Part shown: piece after piece, positions 9,476 to 17,731 of the stretch
How the letters are laid out: the number at the start of each line of letters is the position of its first letter
How positions within the stretch are numbered: the first letter of the stretch is position 1
NCBI GenBank assembly: GCA_934167095.1
Contig: CAKPKE010000015.1
Coordinates: 1 to 38,145 of the forward strand
Source of the DNA: an uncultured Clostridia bacterium
GTDB taxonomy: Bacteria; Bacillota; Clostridia; TANB77; CAG-508
DNA: 38,145 bases
Direction of reading: 5' to 3'
Program-made: the position numbers and the translations under genes
Notes under the pieces: generated by a model
Told to the model about the DNA's origin: nothing
What the model saw: only the letters and a program-made list of their open reading frames with translations
Databases searched by the model: none

Positions 9476-10204
9476 TTAATTATTTTCGCTATTGTGATAT
9501 ACATTCATTACATCATCTAAGTCATCAAGATTATCAAGTAATTTTTCCATTCTTTCTTGATCTTTTTCATCAAGAGTAACATAAGTTGTAGGAACCATTT
9601 GAACAGAAGCCTCTAAGAACTCTATTCCTTGACCTTCTAATGCTTCACGAACTGTAGAGAAATCTTCTGGTGAAGTTGTTACTGTGTAACATTCTTCATC
9701 TGCTTCAAAATCTTCTGCACCAGCATCTAGGGCCATCATCATTAAATCATCTTCTGATTGATTGCATGTTGATTTATCGATTACGATAACACCTTTTTTG
9801 TTGAACATATAAGATACGCAACCTGTTGTTCCAAGGTTTCCGCCAGCTCTGTCAAATACATGTCTAACATCTGCTGCAGTTCTATTTCTATTATCTGTAC
9901 TTGCTTCAACTATTAAAGCAACACCATTTGGTCCATATCCTTCATAAGTAATTTCTTCGTATGACTCACTGTTTCCAGCTCCAGAAGCTTTCTTTATGGC
10001 GTTATTAATTGTATCATTTGGCATGTTTGCTGCTTTACATTTAGCAATTACATCTTTTAGTTTAGAGTTTCCAGCCGGGTCAGGGCCACCTTGCTTAACT
10101 GCTATTAACAATTCTCTTCCTAATTTAGTAAATACTTTTCCTCTTGCTGCATCAGCTTTTCCTTTTTTGGCTTGTATATTGTGCCATTTTGAATGTCCTG
10201 ACAT
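9476..10204 (-). CDS. yebC: YebC/PmpR/TACO1 family protein
   Basis: 242 aa, the usual length. It begins with the family signature MSGHSKWHNIQAKKGKADAA, followed by GREL, GGPDPAGNSKL and NMPND; GGNLGTTGCVSYMF and YTVTTSPEDF mark domains 2 and 3. Members are described as DNA-binding regulators and, more recently, as translation factors that relieve ribosome stalling at proline stretches. That second role is of interest given the CGG frameshift sites in this genome; this link is only inference. Ribosome site AAAGGAGAGTG. Monocistronic, convergent with the BspA-like gene and divergent from spoIIIAA. Confidence 0.96.
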   Translation of the reverse strand: MSGHSKWHNIQAKKGKADAARGKVFTKLGRELLIAVKQGGPDPAGNSKLKDVIAKCKAANMPNDTINNAIKKASGAGNSESYEEITYEGYGPNGVALIVEASTDNRNRTAADVRHVFDRAGGNLGTTGCVSYMFNKKGVIVIDKSTCNQSEDDLMMMALDAGAEDFEADEECYTVTTSPEDFSTVREALEGQGIEFLEASVQMVPTTYVTLDEKDQERMEKLLDNLDDLDDVMNVYHNSENN

Positions 10205-10242
10205 AGTTTTTCACTCTCCTTTTTAAATTATTATACTGTACT

Positions 10243-10271
10243 ATTTTACCACATTATTTGGATTTTGTGTA
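10243..10271 (-). promoter_or_regulatory. Promoter of yebC
   Basis: On the minus strand: TACACA (10271-10266), 17-base spacer, TAAAAT (10248-10243) with an extended -10 TGG. A TATAAT lies just downstream at 10229-10234. Confidence 0.45.
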
Positions 10272-10324
10272 GGTGTTTAAAGAAATTTATTCTAAAAATT
10301 CCAATTTATGCATATTATTATATT

Positions 10325-11224
10325 ATGAGTAATATAGATAATATTTTAAGATGTTTTCCATTAAGGCTAAGAGAATTCATGCAGAAGAATATAAGTAGTG
10401 ATGAGCTAGAAGTGCTGGAAGAAATAAGAATAAGAAACAATAAAAATGTAATTTTAAATTTAGGACTGAAAGAAAAAATTCTAAATTATGTAGTAATGCC
10501 AGAAGAAACGGAGTTTATATTTGAAAAAATTTGCGAAAATTCAATATATACATATCAAAATCAAATAGTAAATGGATTTATTACATTAAATGGAGGAAAT
10601 AGAGTTGGACTAGTTGGAACAGCTGTAATTAAAGATGGAAAAATAATAAATTTTAATTATATATCAAGCCTGAATTTTAGAATTAGCAGGCAAATACTAG
10701 GATGTAGTAATAAAGTTCTGCCTGAAATAATTAATGCAAAAGAAAATTGTATATATAATACGCTAATTGTGTCAGAGCCAGGAAAAGGAAAAACGACGCT
10801 CTTAAGAGATATAGTTAGAAATTTAAGTAATGGAATAGAGGGAGTTTTTAAAGGACAAGAGGTTTGTGTAATTGATGAAAGAGGCGAAATATCAGCTACA
10901 TATAAGGGAATAAGTCAAAATGATTTAGGCTTAAGGACAGATGTTATAAATGACACTCCAAAAGCTATTGGAATGAGAATGGCAATAAGGTCAATGGCGC
11001 CAAAAATAATTGTGGCAGATGAAATTGGAAGCAAAGAAGATGCAGAAGCAATAAGATTTGCACTTTGCTCGGGTGTAAAAGGTATTTTTACAGCACATGG
11101 AAAAGATGTAAAAGACATTTGCAAAAATCCAGAACTAAATAAATTAGTAGAAGAAGGAATTTTTGATAGAATAATAAGAATTGAACGAAGAAATAATATT
11201 GTATGTGAGAAAAATAGCATATAA
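10325..11224 (+). CDS. spoIIIAA: Stage III sporulation protein AA (ATPase)
   Basis: 299 aa from ATG 10325; the frame is open upstream to a TTG at 10265, but that part lacks the family's features. No clear ribosome site precedes the chosen ATG. SpoIIIAA is a secretion-type (PilT/VirB11-like) ATPase of the A-Q complex that links mother cell and forespore. Walker A EPGKGKTTLL and Walker B KIIVADEIG are intact, as are VCVIDERGEIS and GLRTDV. It is the first gene of an eight-gene operon in canonical order AA-AH. Known spoIIIA operons are controlled by sigma-E in the mother cell; I could not place a convincing sigma-E site. Confidence 0.95.
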   Translation: MSNIDNILRCFPLRLREFMQKNISSDELEVLEEIRIRNNKNVILNLGLKEKILNYVVMPEETEFIFEKICENSIYTYQNQIVNGFITLNGGNRVGLVGTAVIKDGKIINFNYISSLNFRISRQILGCSNKVLPEIINAKENCIYNTLIVSEPGKGKTTLLRDIVRNLSNGIEGVFKGQEVCVIDERGEISATYKGISQNDLGLRTDVINDTPKAIGMRMAIRSMAPKIIVADEIGSKEDAEAIRFALCSGVKGIFTAHGKDVKDICKNPELNKLVEEGIFDRIIRIERRNNIVCEKNSI

Positions 11225-11283
11225 AAATTGTTCTAAAATTAAAAGATTGGAATATATATTATTATAAAAGAAAGGACGAGCCT

Positions 11284-11794
11284 ATGATTTCTATAAAGTA
11301 TATTCTAATCTTTTTTATTGTTGGAATTTTCTCGTATATTGGCAATATCTATTCAAAGAAGTACATAAATAGGGAAAAAGAACTAGAGAAATTTAATGCG
11401 ATATTTAACATTTTAAAAACGAAAATACAATTTACATATAAACCGTTAAATGAAATTTTTTTAGAAATTTATAAGGACAATCCAGATAATATAGGAAATA
11501 TTTTTAAAGAAGCTTGCGAAAATATGAAGGAGCAAAGTATAAAAGATGGCTGGGAAAAAGCTGTAAGAGAATGTAAAACAAGTCTTACCAAAGATGACCT
11601 AGAAATAATTTTAGACATGCGGAAAAGTGCTTGGTTCAACTGATATAGAAGGACAAGTAAGCCAAATTGCAGTAACTCAAAAAATGCTAGATGAAAAAAT
11701 AAAAGAAGCAGTAATAGAGAAAAATAAAAATTCTAAATTATATAGAACTTTAGGAATAAGTAGTGGTTTGGCGCTGGCTATTATTTTAATATAA
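11284..11794 (+). CDS. spoIIIAB: Stage III sporulation protein AB, read through a +1 shift at CGG 11620
   Basis: Ribosome site AAAGGACGAG. In the zero frame it stops at 11643 after 119 codons, cutting off the C-terminal part every SpoIIIAB has. At codon 113 the sequence is GAC ATG CGG AAA; skipping the C at 11620 gives D-M-G-K-V-L-G-S-T-D-I-E-G-Q and continues for 57 residues to TAA at 11792-11794. The product is then 169 aa, the normal length, with an N-terminal helix (~5-20) and the C-terminal hydrophobic helix (~150-167). The restored Gly is in the conserved LGK-like motif before LGxSD. SpoIIIAB is a membrane partner of the SpoIIIAA ATPase (GspF-like). One of three such sites in this operon. 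Confidence 0.9.
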
Positions 11795-11820
11795 AAGGGA
11801 AGGAGCTAATTACATAAAAA

Positions 11821-12015
11821 ATGAATATAGATTTGTTATTTAAAATTGCTGCGATTGGAATATTAGTTGCTGTTTTATATCAGGTTTTAGTAAGAGCAGG
11901 AAGAGAAGATCAAGCAATGATGACTACTTTAGCAGGATTAATTATAGTTCTTACAATGATAATAAAAGAAATAAGCACACTATTTGATACAGTCAGAACA
12001 ATGTTTAATTTGTGA
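11821..12015 (+). CDS. spoIIIAC: Stage III sporulation protein AC
   Basis: 64 aa, two membrane helices (~5-22 and ~36-54), matching the small family. The segment VLVRAGREDQAMMTTLAG between the helices is the family signature. Ribosome site AAGGAG about 14 bases before ATG. It has no in-frame CGG and needs no frameshift, unlike AB, AD and AE around it. Confidence 0.92.
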   Translation: MNIDLLFKIAAIGILVAVLYQVLVRAGREDQAMMTTLAGLIIVLTMIIKEISTLFDTVRTMFNL

Positions 12016-12029
12016 GAAAGGAAAATCTG

Positions 12030-12417
12030 ATGGATGTTGTAAAAATAATAGGAGTTCGGCTTAATTGCAGTAATTTTAATTGTAATAATTAAACAATATA
12101 GACCAGAATTTGCAGTATACATTTCAGTTGGAGCAGGCATTTTAATATTTTCGCTAATCGCAAGTAAGCTTGCAGGAATAATTGAAGTGGTAAAAAGTTT
12201 AGCAAATAAAACAAACATAAATTACGATTTTATTTTACTACTTTTAAAAATAACAGGAATTGCAATTCTTACTGAGTTTGCAGTTAGTATTTGCAAAGAT
12301 TCTGGAGAAACGGCAATAGCAAATAAAGTTGATTTTGGTGGTAAAGTGCTAATAATGTCAATGTCAGTTCCAATACTTACTAGCCTAGTGCAAATAGTGG
12401 TAAATATTTTGCCATAG
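12030..12417 (+). CDS. spoIIIAD: Stage III sporulation protein AD, read through a +1 shift at CGG 12057
   Basis: Start ATG 12030 behind GAAAGGA. The zero frame gives only MDVVKIIGV, then CGG, ten more codons and TAA. Skipping the C at 12057 gives GV-G-L-I-A-V-I-L-I-V-I-I-K-Q and an uninterrupted frame to 12417. The product is 128 aa with membrane helices near ~5-22, ~32-48, ~66-82 and ~100-118. The N-terminus then matches the family pattern (IVGLGLIA in Bacillus), including the restored Gly. The shift lies after only nine codons, so virtually no functional protein exists without it. AGGAG just upstream of the site (12050-12054) could help but is absent at the other sites. Confidence 0.9.
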
Positions 12418-12489
12418 AAAAAATAAATGGTTATATATTCCAAAAATATGTGCAAATTCGAGCAAAGCAAGAAAGGAATGGAACTTAAG

Positions 12490-13627
12490 ATGAAAGAAAA
12501 GATAGTAAAAATATTTATTATAATTTTGCTGATTTTTATTGCAAGTACTAATGAAGCAAGTGGTGCAGAGGAAATTTCAGCACTTAGTTCTCAAAAAGAA
12601 GCAATGCGGAATAGGAAATTTTTTAAGTGAAGCACAAGATTATACAAATAGTGAAATAAACATAAATGAAATATTTGAATCTGCTGTAAAAGGAAATGTT
12701 AATAATAAATCATTTTTTTACAAAATTTTGAACAAGCTTTTTTCTGAAACAATAGAAGCGATAAAATCTATTGGAATAGTAATTATAATAATTATTATTT
12801 CAAGTATTCTAAAAAATATAACAGAAGATTTGGATAATAAAGGAATACAAAATCTCACGCACTATGTTACATATATTTTAATAGTCACAGTAGTTATGCA
12901 CAATTTTTCAGACATTATAAATATGTGCAAAACTTCAATATCGAACTTAGTAGATTTTATAAATTCACTAATTCCACTAATGATAACATTGCTTATTTCA
13001 ACAGGTAATATTACTACTGCAGGAGCTTTACAACCAATGATATTATTCATGGTTACTTTTATAGGAAATTTTATAAATGGCATAATTATTCCTTTTGTAC
13101 TTGTGACTGTGGCAATAAGCATTATTTCAAATATTTCTGACAAAATTCAACTTGGTAAAATTACAAAATTTATGAATAAAACAATTATATGGGGCTTAGG
13201 AATTATTCTAACTATTTTTGTAAGTGTTTCATCAATGGAAAGCTCAATTACAAAAGGCGTTGATGCACTTGCTGTAAAGACTACAAAGGCAACTGTTTCA
13301 GCAGTCATACCTGTAGTTGGAAAAATTTTAGGAGATGCAGTAGATACAGTGCTAAGTTGTGCAAATATTCTTAAAAATGCAGTAGGAATAGTTGGACTTT
13401 TTGTGGTAATTAGTATTTGCATTTCTCCAATATTGAAGCTTGCAAGTTTGATGGGAGTGTATTATTTTGGCGCAGCACTGTGCCAGCCTATTGCAGACGA
13501 AAAAATTATAAAATTACTAGAACAGGTCGGTGGAACATTCAAGTTACTTTTAGCGATAATGTGTTCAGTATCAGTCATGCTAATTATAGGTCTAACCATA
13601 GTCATAAAGATTTCCAATGTTGGATAA
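12490..13627 (+). CDS. spoIIIAE: Stage III sporulation protein AE, read through a +1 shift at CGG 12607
   Basis: Start ATG 12490 (MKEKIVKIFI, a signal peptide ending near GAEE), ribosome site GAAAGGA at 12471-12477. The zero frame stops at 12630. At codon 40 the text is GCA ATG CGG AAT; skipping the C at 12607 gives A-M-G-I-G-N-F-L-S-E-A and an open frame for 339 further residues. The full product is ~378 aa with about eight membrane helices, including LVDFINSLIPLMITLL, a SpoIIIAE hallmark. An open frame also exists upstream in the shifted phase from 12539 but has no start with a ribosome site. SpoIIIAE is the large polytopic subunit of the A-Q channel. Confidence 0.9.
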
Positions 13628-13686
13628 ATATCGTTTTAAATGCGTGTACTATAAATTTAAAATTGACACAAAAGAAAGGAGCAATA

Positions 13687-14253
13687 ATGATAGGAGCTTT
13701 TAGTAGCTGGGCAAAGGGAATAGTTATAGCAGTTGTAATAAGCACAATAATTGAACTGATACTTCCAAATGGAAGCTCAAAAAAATATGTTAGGTCAGTT
13801 ATTGGAATTTATATTTTATTTGTAATAATTTCACCGCTCACAAATAAAATAACAAAAAATATTGATGTAAATAGTGTAATTGCAGACTATGTAGAAACTG
13901 CAAGTAATGCCTCTGAAAACTACGAAAAGAAAACAGAAAATAATAGCAATAAAACAATAAAAGATATCTATATATCAAATTTGCAGCAGGATATAAAAAA
14001 GAAGTTAGAAGAAAAAGGTTATACAGTAGACAATTCTGTAATAAAAATTAAAAATGATGATACTTATGATATAGAAAAAATAAAGCTTTACATATCAAAT
14101 TCAGGTAAAAAACGAGAAGAAATAAAAGTAAATACAGTAGTAATTGGAGAACAAGAAAATACATATAAATTAAATGAAGAACAGCAAAATGAAGTAAAAG
14201 AAATTATAAATCAAAATTATGGTGTGGCAAAGGAAAATATTGAATTTTCTTAA
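13687..14253 (+). CDS. spoIIIAF: Stage III sporulation protein AF
   Basis: 188 aa from ATG 13687 (GAAAGGAGCAATA upstream). The longer frame from 13417 overlaps spoIIIAE antiphase and is not real. Two N-terminal membrane helices (~10-25 and ~38-52) are separated by the family motif ELILPNGSSKKYVRSVIGIY. A soluble domain follows (~60-188) that is Lys/Glu-rich, as in B. subtilis SpoIIIAF, which forms a ring-building motif. No CGG codon. Confidence 0.93.
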   Translation: MIGAFSSWAKGIVIAVVISTIIELILPNGSSKKYVRSVIGIYILFVIISPLTNKITKNIDVNSVIADYVETASNASENYEKKTENNSNKTIKDIYISNLQQDIKKKLEEKGYTVDNSVIKIKNDDTYDIEKIKLYISNSGKKREEIKVNTVVIGEQENTYKLNEEQQNEVKEIINQNYGVAKENIEFS

Positions 14254-14272
14254 AAACTAAGGAGAAGAGCTT

Positions 14273-14881
14273 ATGAAAGAGAAAATTAAACATCTTTTAG
14301 GTATGGAAAATGAAGAAAAAGATACTAAAGATAAGAAAAAAATTGAAAATTTAGTGGTTCTTGTTATAGTAATAATTATCACAGTTGTGGCAATTAATTA
14401 TATATGGAACGGTGACAAAAAAGAAAAAACGGTGGTGGAAGATGAAACTAAAAAGCTGGCAGTAGAAAATACAACTAAAGAAGCTTCAGCAGACGATTTA
14501 GAAACAAGGCTTGAACGAATACTTTCTAATATTAATGGGGTTGGAAATGTAAAAGTTCTTATAACATATTCACAAACAAGCCAAGTGGTGCCAATGTATG
14601 ATGAAGATTCAACTAGAACAACTACTGAAGAAACAGATTCTAGTGGCGGAACACGAGTTACAAATGAAGTATCTAGCAAAAAAGACATAATTTATGAAGA
14701 AAATGATAATAAAAAAAGTCCGATTACTCAAAGCATTTTAAGTGCAAAAATAGAAGGAGCAGTGGTTACAGCAGAAGGAGCGAAAAATGCTGAAGTAAAA
14801 ACAAGTATAATTCAGGCGGTAGAAGCGGTAACAGGACTTTCTACATATAAAATTCAGGTATTTGAAATGAAGAAAAATTAA
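14273..14881 (+). CDS. spoIIIAG: Stage III sporulation protein AG
   Basis: 202 aa, ribosome site AAGGAGAAG. Short cytoplasmic N-terminus, one membrane helix (~27-45), then an extracytoplasmic ring-building domain: LETRLERILSNINGVGNVKVLITY is the conserved core, and the C-terminal KTSIIQAVEAVTGLSTYKIQVFEM completes it. Between them is the poorly conserved Ser/Thr/Glu-rich insertion (~108-140). SpoIIIAG forms the large ring of the A-Q complex in the intermembrane space. Its LERIL arginine uses CGA, so that neighbouring codon is decoded normally here. Confidence 0.95.
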   Translation: MKEKIKHLLGMENEEKDTKDKKKIENLVVLVIVIIITVVAINYIWNGDKKEKTVVEDETKKLAVENTTKEASADDLETRLERILSNINGVGNVKVLITYSQTSQVVPMYDEDSTRTTTEETDSSGGTRVTNEVSSKKDIIYEENDNKKSPITQSILSAKIEGAVVTAEGAKNAEVKTSIIQAVEAVTGLSTYKIQVFEMKKN

Positions 14882-14960
14882 ATAAATTATTGAATAATGT
14901 TTTAAAAAATTTATTGCTATGAAAAGCCTTTAATAAAATATGAAAGGGATGGAAGTATTT

Positions 14961-15686
14961 ATGAGGTCTATTTTTAAGAAAAATCAGGTTATAATTTCTG
15001 TAATTGCGCTTATGCTAATTGCAGCAGGGTACATGAGCTATACTACTGACATTAATAACGATTTGAAAACAGCAGTATTAAAAGACGCAGAAGAATATGC
15101 AGAACTTGGAGATGCTCAGCTTGTAAGTTCACAGGTCGCAAATAATGAAAATACAGAAACACAGGAAGAAAGCAAAAATACAAGTTCTGAAACACAACAA
15201 GAAAGCAAAAACGCAAATGATGGCAATTTGCAGGAAAATGGTAAAAACGAGAATGTGCCAAGTGGTGATAAAAACAGCAACACCACAAATATGCAAGAAA
15301 CTAATGAGACGGTAGATACTTCAACTCAAAATTCTGGAAGTTCATATTTTGCAGAATCAAGACTAGAGCGAGAAAAAATGTATTCGCAAATGCTTGAAAG
15401 CTATCAAAAAATATTAGAAAATAGTCAGATAACAGACACTCAAAAAGAAATTGCACAAAATGAAGTGTCTAAAATAAATAAAACTAAAAATGCTATAATG
15501 ATTGCTGAAAACTTGATAAAAAATAAAGATTTTTCGGATGTTGTAATATTTGTAAATGGAAACAGCGTAAATGTGGTTGTAAAAGAAAAAACATTAAAAA
15601 CAGAGCAGATTGCTCAAATACAAAATATTGTTACAAGAGAAATTGAAAACGATATTGAAAATATACATATAAGTTGCAAAGAGTAA
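14961..15686 (+). CDS. spoIIIAH: Stage III sporulation protein AH
   Basis: 241 aa starting MRSIFKKNQVIISVIALMLI; an upstream in-frame ATG at 14940 is less likely because the ribosome site GAAAGGGATGGAAG lies between them. One membrane helix (~10-27), a ~85-residue low-complexity linker rich in Asn, Gln, Glu and Ser (repeats of ETQQESKN type), then a YscJ/FliF-like domain (SRLEREKMYSQMLESYQKIL to the end). SpoIIIAH pairs with forespore SpoIIQ in the A-Q channel. Last gene of the operon. Confidence 0.94.
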   Translation: MRSIFKKNQVIISVIALMLIAAGYMSYTTDINNDLKTAVLKDAEEYAELGDAQLVSSQVANNENTETQEESKNTSSETQQESKNANDGNLQENGKNENVPSGDKNSNTTNMQETNETVDTSTQNSGSSYFAESRLEREKMYSQMLESYQKILENSQITDTQKEIAQNEVSKINKTKNAIMIAENLIKNKDFSDVVIFVNGNSVNVVVKEKTLKTEQIAQIQNIVTREIENDIENIHISCKE

Positions 15687-15780
15687 AAATTAGAAAATTT
15701 GATAAATTTTGTGTAGCTTTCATAAAATAATTTTACAAGGTGACTTTATTGCAAGTTATGCAAAAAAATGTAGAAAACAG

Positions 15781-15809
15781 TTGATTTATAAGGCTTTTTG
15801 TTGTAAAAT
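15781..15809 (+). promoter_or_regulatory. Promoter for the 15844 gene
   Basis: TTGATT (15781-15786), 17-base spacer, TAAAAT (15804-15809), 35 bases before the start codon. Confidence 0.65.
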
Positions 15810-15843
15810 ATAAAGACAAAATAAATTAATGGAGATAAAAATT

Positions 15844-16272
15844 ATGGCATGGTGGAAAGAATTATTTGATAGTACAACAGAAGCAAAATCTTTTTTAGAT
15901 GCTTATGAAAAAGTTAAAAGCATATATGATGAAAGAGCTGAAGAACTACAGCAAGCATATAATGAAAGAAAAGAAGCTGCATCATTAGGAAGAAGCATTG
16001 AAGCTAAAGCCAGAGGCAAAAGAAAGTATTCAGATGAAGATTTGGCTCAAGAAGTAGTATATGATGAGCAAAGAAGCGAAGCTGAATTAGAATTTAAAAA
16101 TGCAAAAATGGAGCTTGCAAAAATAGTTGGAGATGACAATATTGATTATGTGGTAAACCATATAATCTCAGGGACACAAATACAACCAGAAAAATTGGCT
16201 CAAATTTTAAAACCAAAGGCTTTAGAACTTGAAAGTAAAGCAGTTACTGATTATTATTATGAAGATAGATAG
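15844..16272 (+). CDS. Small helical cytoplasmic protein, function unknown
   Basis: 142 aa from ATG 15844 (GGAG at 15831-15834; the ATG at 15829 overlaps that site). It begins MAWWKELFDSTTEAKSFLD. It is almost entirely helical and charged, with likely coiled coil at ~15-45 and ~70-100, no signal peptide and no membrane segment. The end DYYYEDR is unusual. I do not recognise a family. It has its own promoter and a bidirectional terminator, so it is a stand-alone gene and not part of the spoIIIA operon; it is not the Asp23-like protein often found there. Confidence 0.7.
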   Translation: MAWWKELFDSTTEAKSFLDAYEKVKSIYDERAEELQQAYNERKEAASLGRSIEAKARGKRKYSDEDLAQEVVYDEQRSEAELEFKNAKMELAKIVGDDNIDYVVNHIISGTQIQPEKLAQILKPKALELESKAVTDYYYEDR

Positions 16273-16314
16273 AATTCAAAAATAATATTTTAGAACATAA
16301 ATATATAGAAAAAC

Positions 16315-16367
16315 CACCTACAATAATGTTAGTTAAATTTTAACATAAAATTGTAGGTGTTTTTTTT
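16315..16367. terminator. Bidirectional terminator between the 15844 gene and asd
   Basis: CACCTACAAT (16315-16324) pairs perfectly with ATTGTAGGTG (16350-16359), with an inner stem ATGTTA/TAACAT. T-run at 16360-16367 on the plus strand and TTTTTC on the minus strand. Confidence 0.88.
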
Positions 16368-16434
16368 ACAGGTTGAGAAATATGTGTTATTATGAATTAT
16401 TTTATAAAGGCTATCACACATTTAAAAATTAATT

Positions 16435-17473
16435 TTATAGCAATTTTTCAAGTATCTGAATACTGTTAGTTGCAGCACCTTTTCTAATGTTATCTGCAAC
16501 AACCCATAAATTTATTCCGAAAGGTACGCTAAAATCTTTTCTAATTCTTCCGAACAAAAACTTCGTTGTGTCCAGTTGAAACTTGAGCTATTGGGAATTC
16601 ATTCTTTTCAGGGTTATCCATCAAAATGATTCCAGGTGTATTTTTTAATAATGCCAATAATTCATCTAAATTAAAATCGTTTTCAAATTCGATGTTAATA
16701 CTTTCGCTGTGTGAGTTAAAAACAGGAACACGAACGCAGGTTGCAGTTACTTTTAAGTTAGGCTTGTGTAAAATTTTTCTGGTTTCATTAATCATTTTTT
16801 CTTCTTCTTTGGTATAGCCATTGTCTAAAAATACATCAATATGAGGTAAGCAATTATTAAAAATTGGATATTCAAACTTTTTTAGTTCATAAGAATTTGA
16901 AGATTGTTTTCCAAAGTGACTAGTAAAATCGTTATGCTTTTGATAATCTGAAATTCCATTTTCCAAATCTGATATTCCATTTTTTCCAGCACCAGAAACA
17001 GCCTGATATGTAGAATAAACAATTCTTTTTATTTTGTAGTAGTCATCTAAAACTTTTAAGGGCACAACTGCTTGTATTGTAGAACAATTTGGATTAGCTA
17101 TTATTCCATGATTTTTTTCAATATCTTCAGGATTTACTTCAGGAACGACTAATGGCACATTTTCGTCCATTCTAAATGCACTACTATTATCAATTACTAT
17201 GCAACCTTTTGAACTTGCGATAGGTGCAAACTTTTTTGCAGTTGTTGCTCCTGCTGAAAATAATGCAAAATCAAAGCCTTCATCAAATGAATTTTCTGTA
17301 AGCTCATTTACAATATAATCTTTGTTCATAAATTTTATAGTAGAACCTGCAGAATTTTTTGATGCAAATAATTTATATTCATTAATTGGCAAATTTTCTT
17401 CTTCTAAAACTTTAAGCATCATTCTACCAACAACGCCAGTGGCGCCAACCACAGCAAGTTTATAATCTTTCAT
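16435..17473 (-). CDS. asd: Aspartate-semialdehyde dehydrogenase, read through a +1 shift at CGG 16552-16550
   Basis: Asd reduces aspartyl phosphate to the semialdehyde for lysine, threonine, methionine and cell-wall diaminopimelate. Signatures: GATGVVGRMM (NADP site), ANPNCSTIQ with the catalytic Cys, and CVRVPVFNSHSESI. In the zero frame the protein ends VFVRKN at 16541, lacking the conserved C-terminal helix. Reading GTT CGG AAG with the C skipped (plus-strand base 16552) gives V-F-V-G-R-I-R-K-D, and the frame then runs 38 residues through NLWVVADNIRKGAATNS to TAA at 16437-16435. The total is 345 aa, the family length, and VGRIRKD is the canonical Asd motif. This is the only minus-strand case. 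Ribosome site AGGAGTG. Confidence 0.92.
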
Positions 17474-17625
17474 ATAAAAATCACACTCCTAAAATATTAT
17501 ATGTAGTAGAACAAGAAAAGTTAGTAATTAGGTAAAATTTTAATTACAATGGAAATTTAATAAGAACGTCAAAACAGAAAAATAAAACTATTACTTTAAA
17601 TAATGAAAGTATTATTTTTACTACG

Positions 17626-17655
17626 TAAACTAATAAAAATACTCACTTTTATAAT
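17626..17655 (+). promoter_or_regulatory. Putative promoter with a box shared with the 21146 gene
   Basis: TAAACT (17626-17631), 18-base spacer, TATAAT (17650-17655). The 20-base string AAACTAATAAAAATACTCAC spans the -35 and spacer and recurs exactly at 21057-21076. The start codon is 76 bases downstream. Confidence 0.45.
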
Positions 17656-17731
17656 TATAACAATATGTTATAAAATTGATGCGTATAAATATTGGAAAAA
17701 TAAGCAAAATAAAACAAAGGGAGAAATTTTT

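Noticed and set aside
12045..12060. prfB-like programmed shift with an upstream Shine-Dalgarno in spoIIIAD
   Set aside because: AGGAG lies just before CGG here, but no such element or slippery codon precedes the other five sites.
13417..13686. Extended spoIIIAF frame overlapping spoIIIAE
   Set aside because: The extension is the out-of-frame shadow of spoIIIAE; the family starts at MIGAFSSWAKGIV with its own ribosome site.
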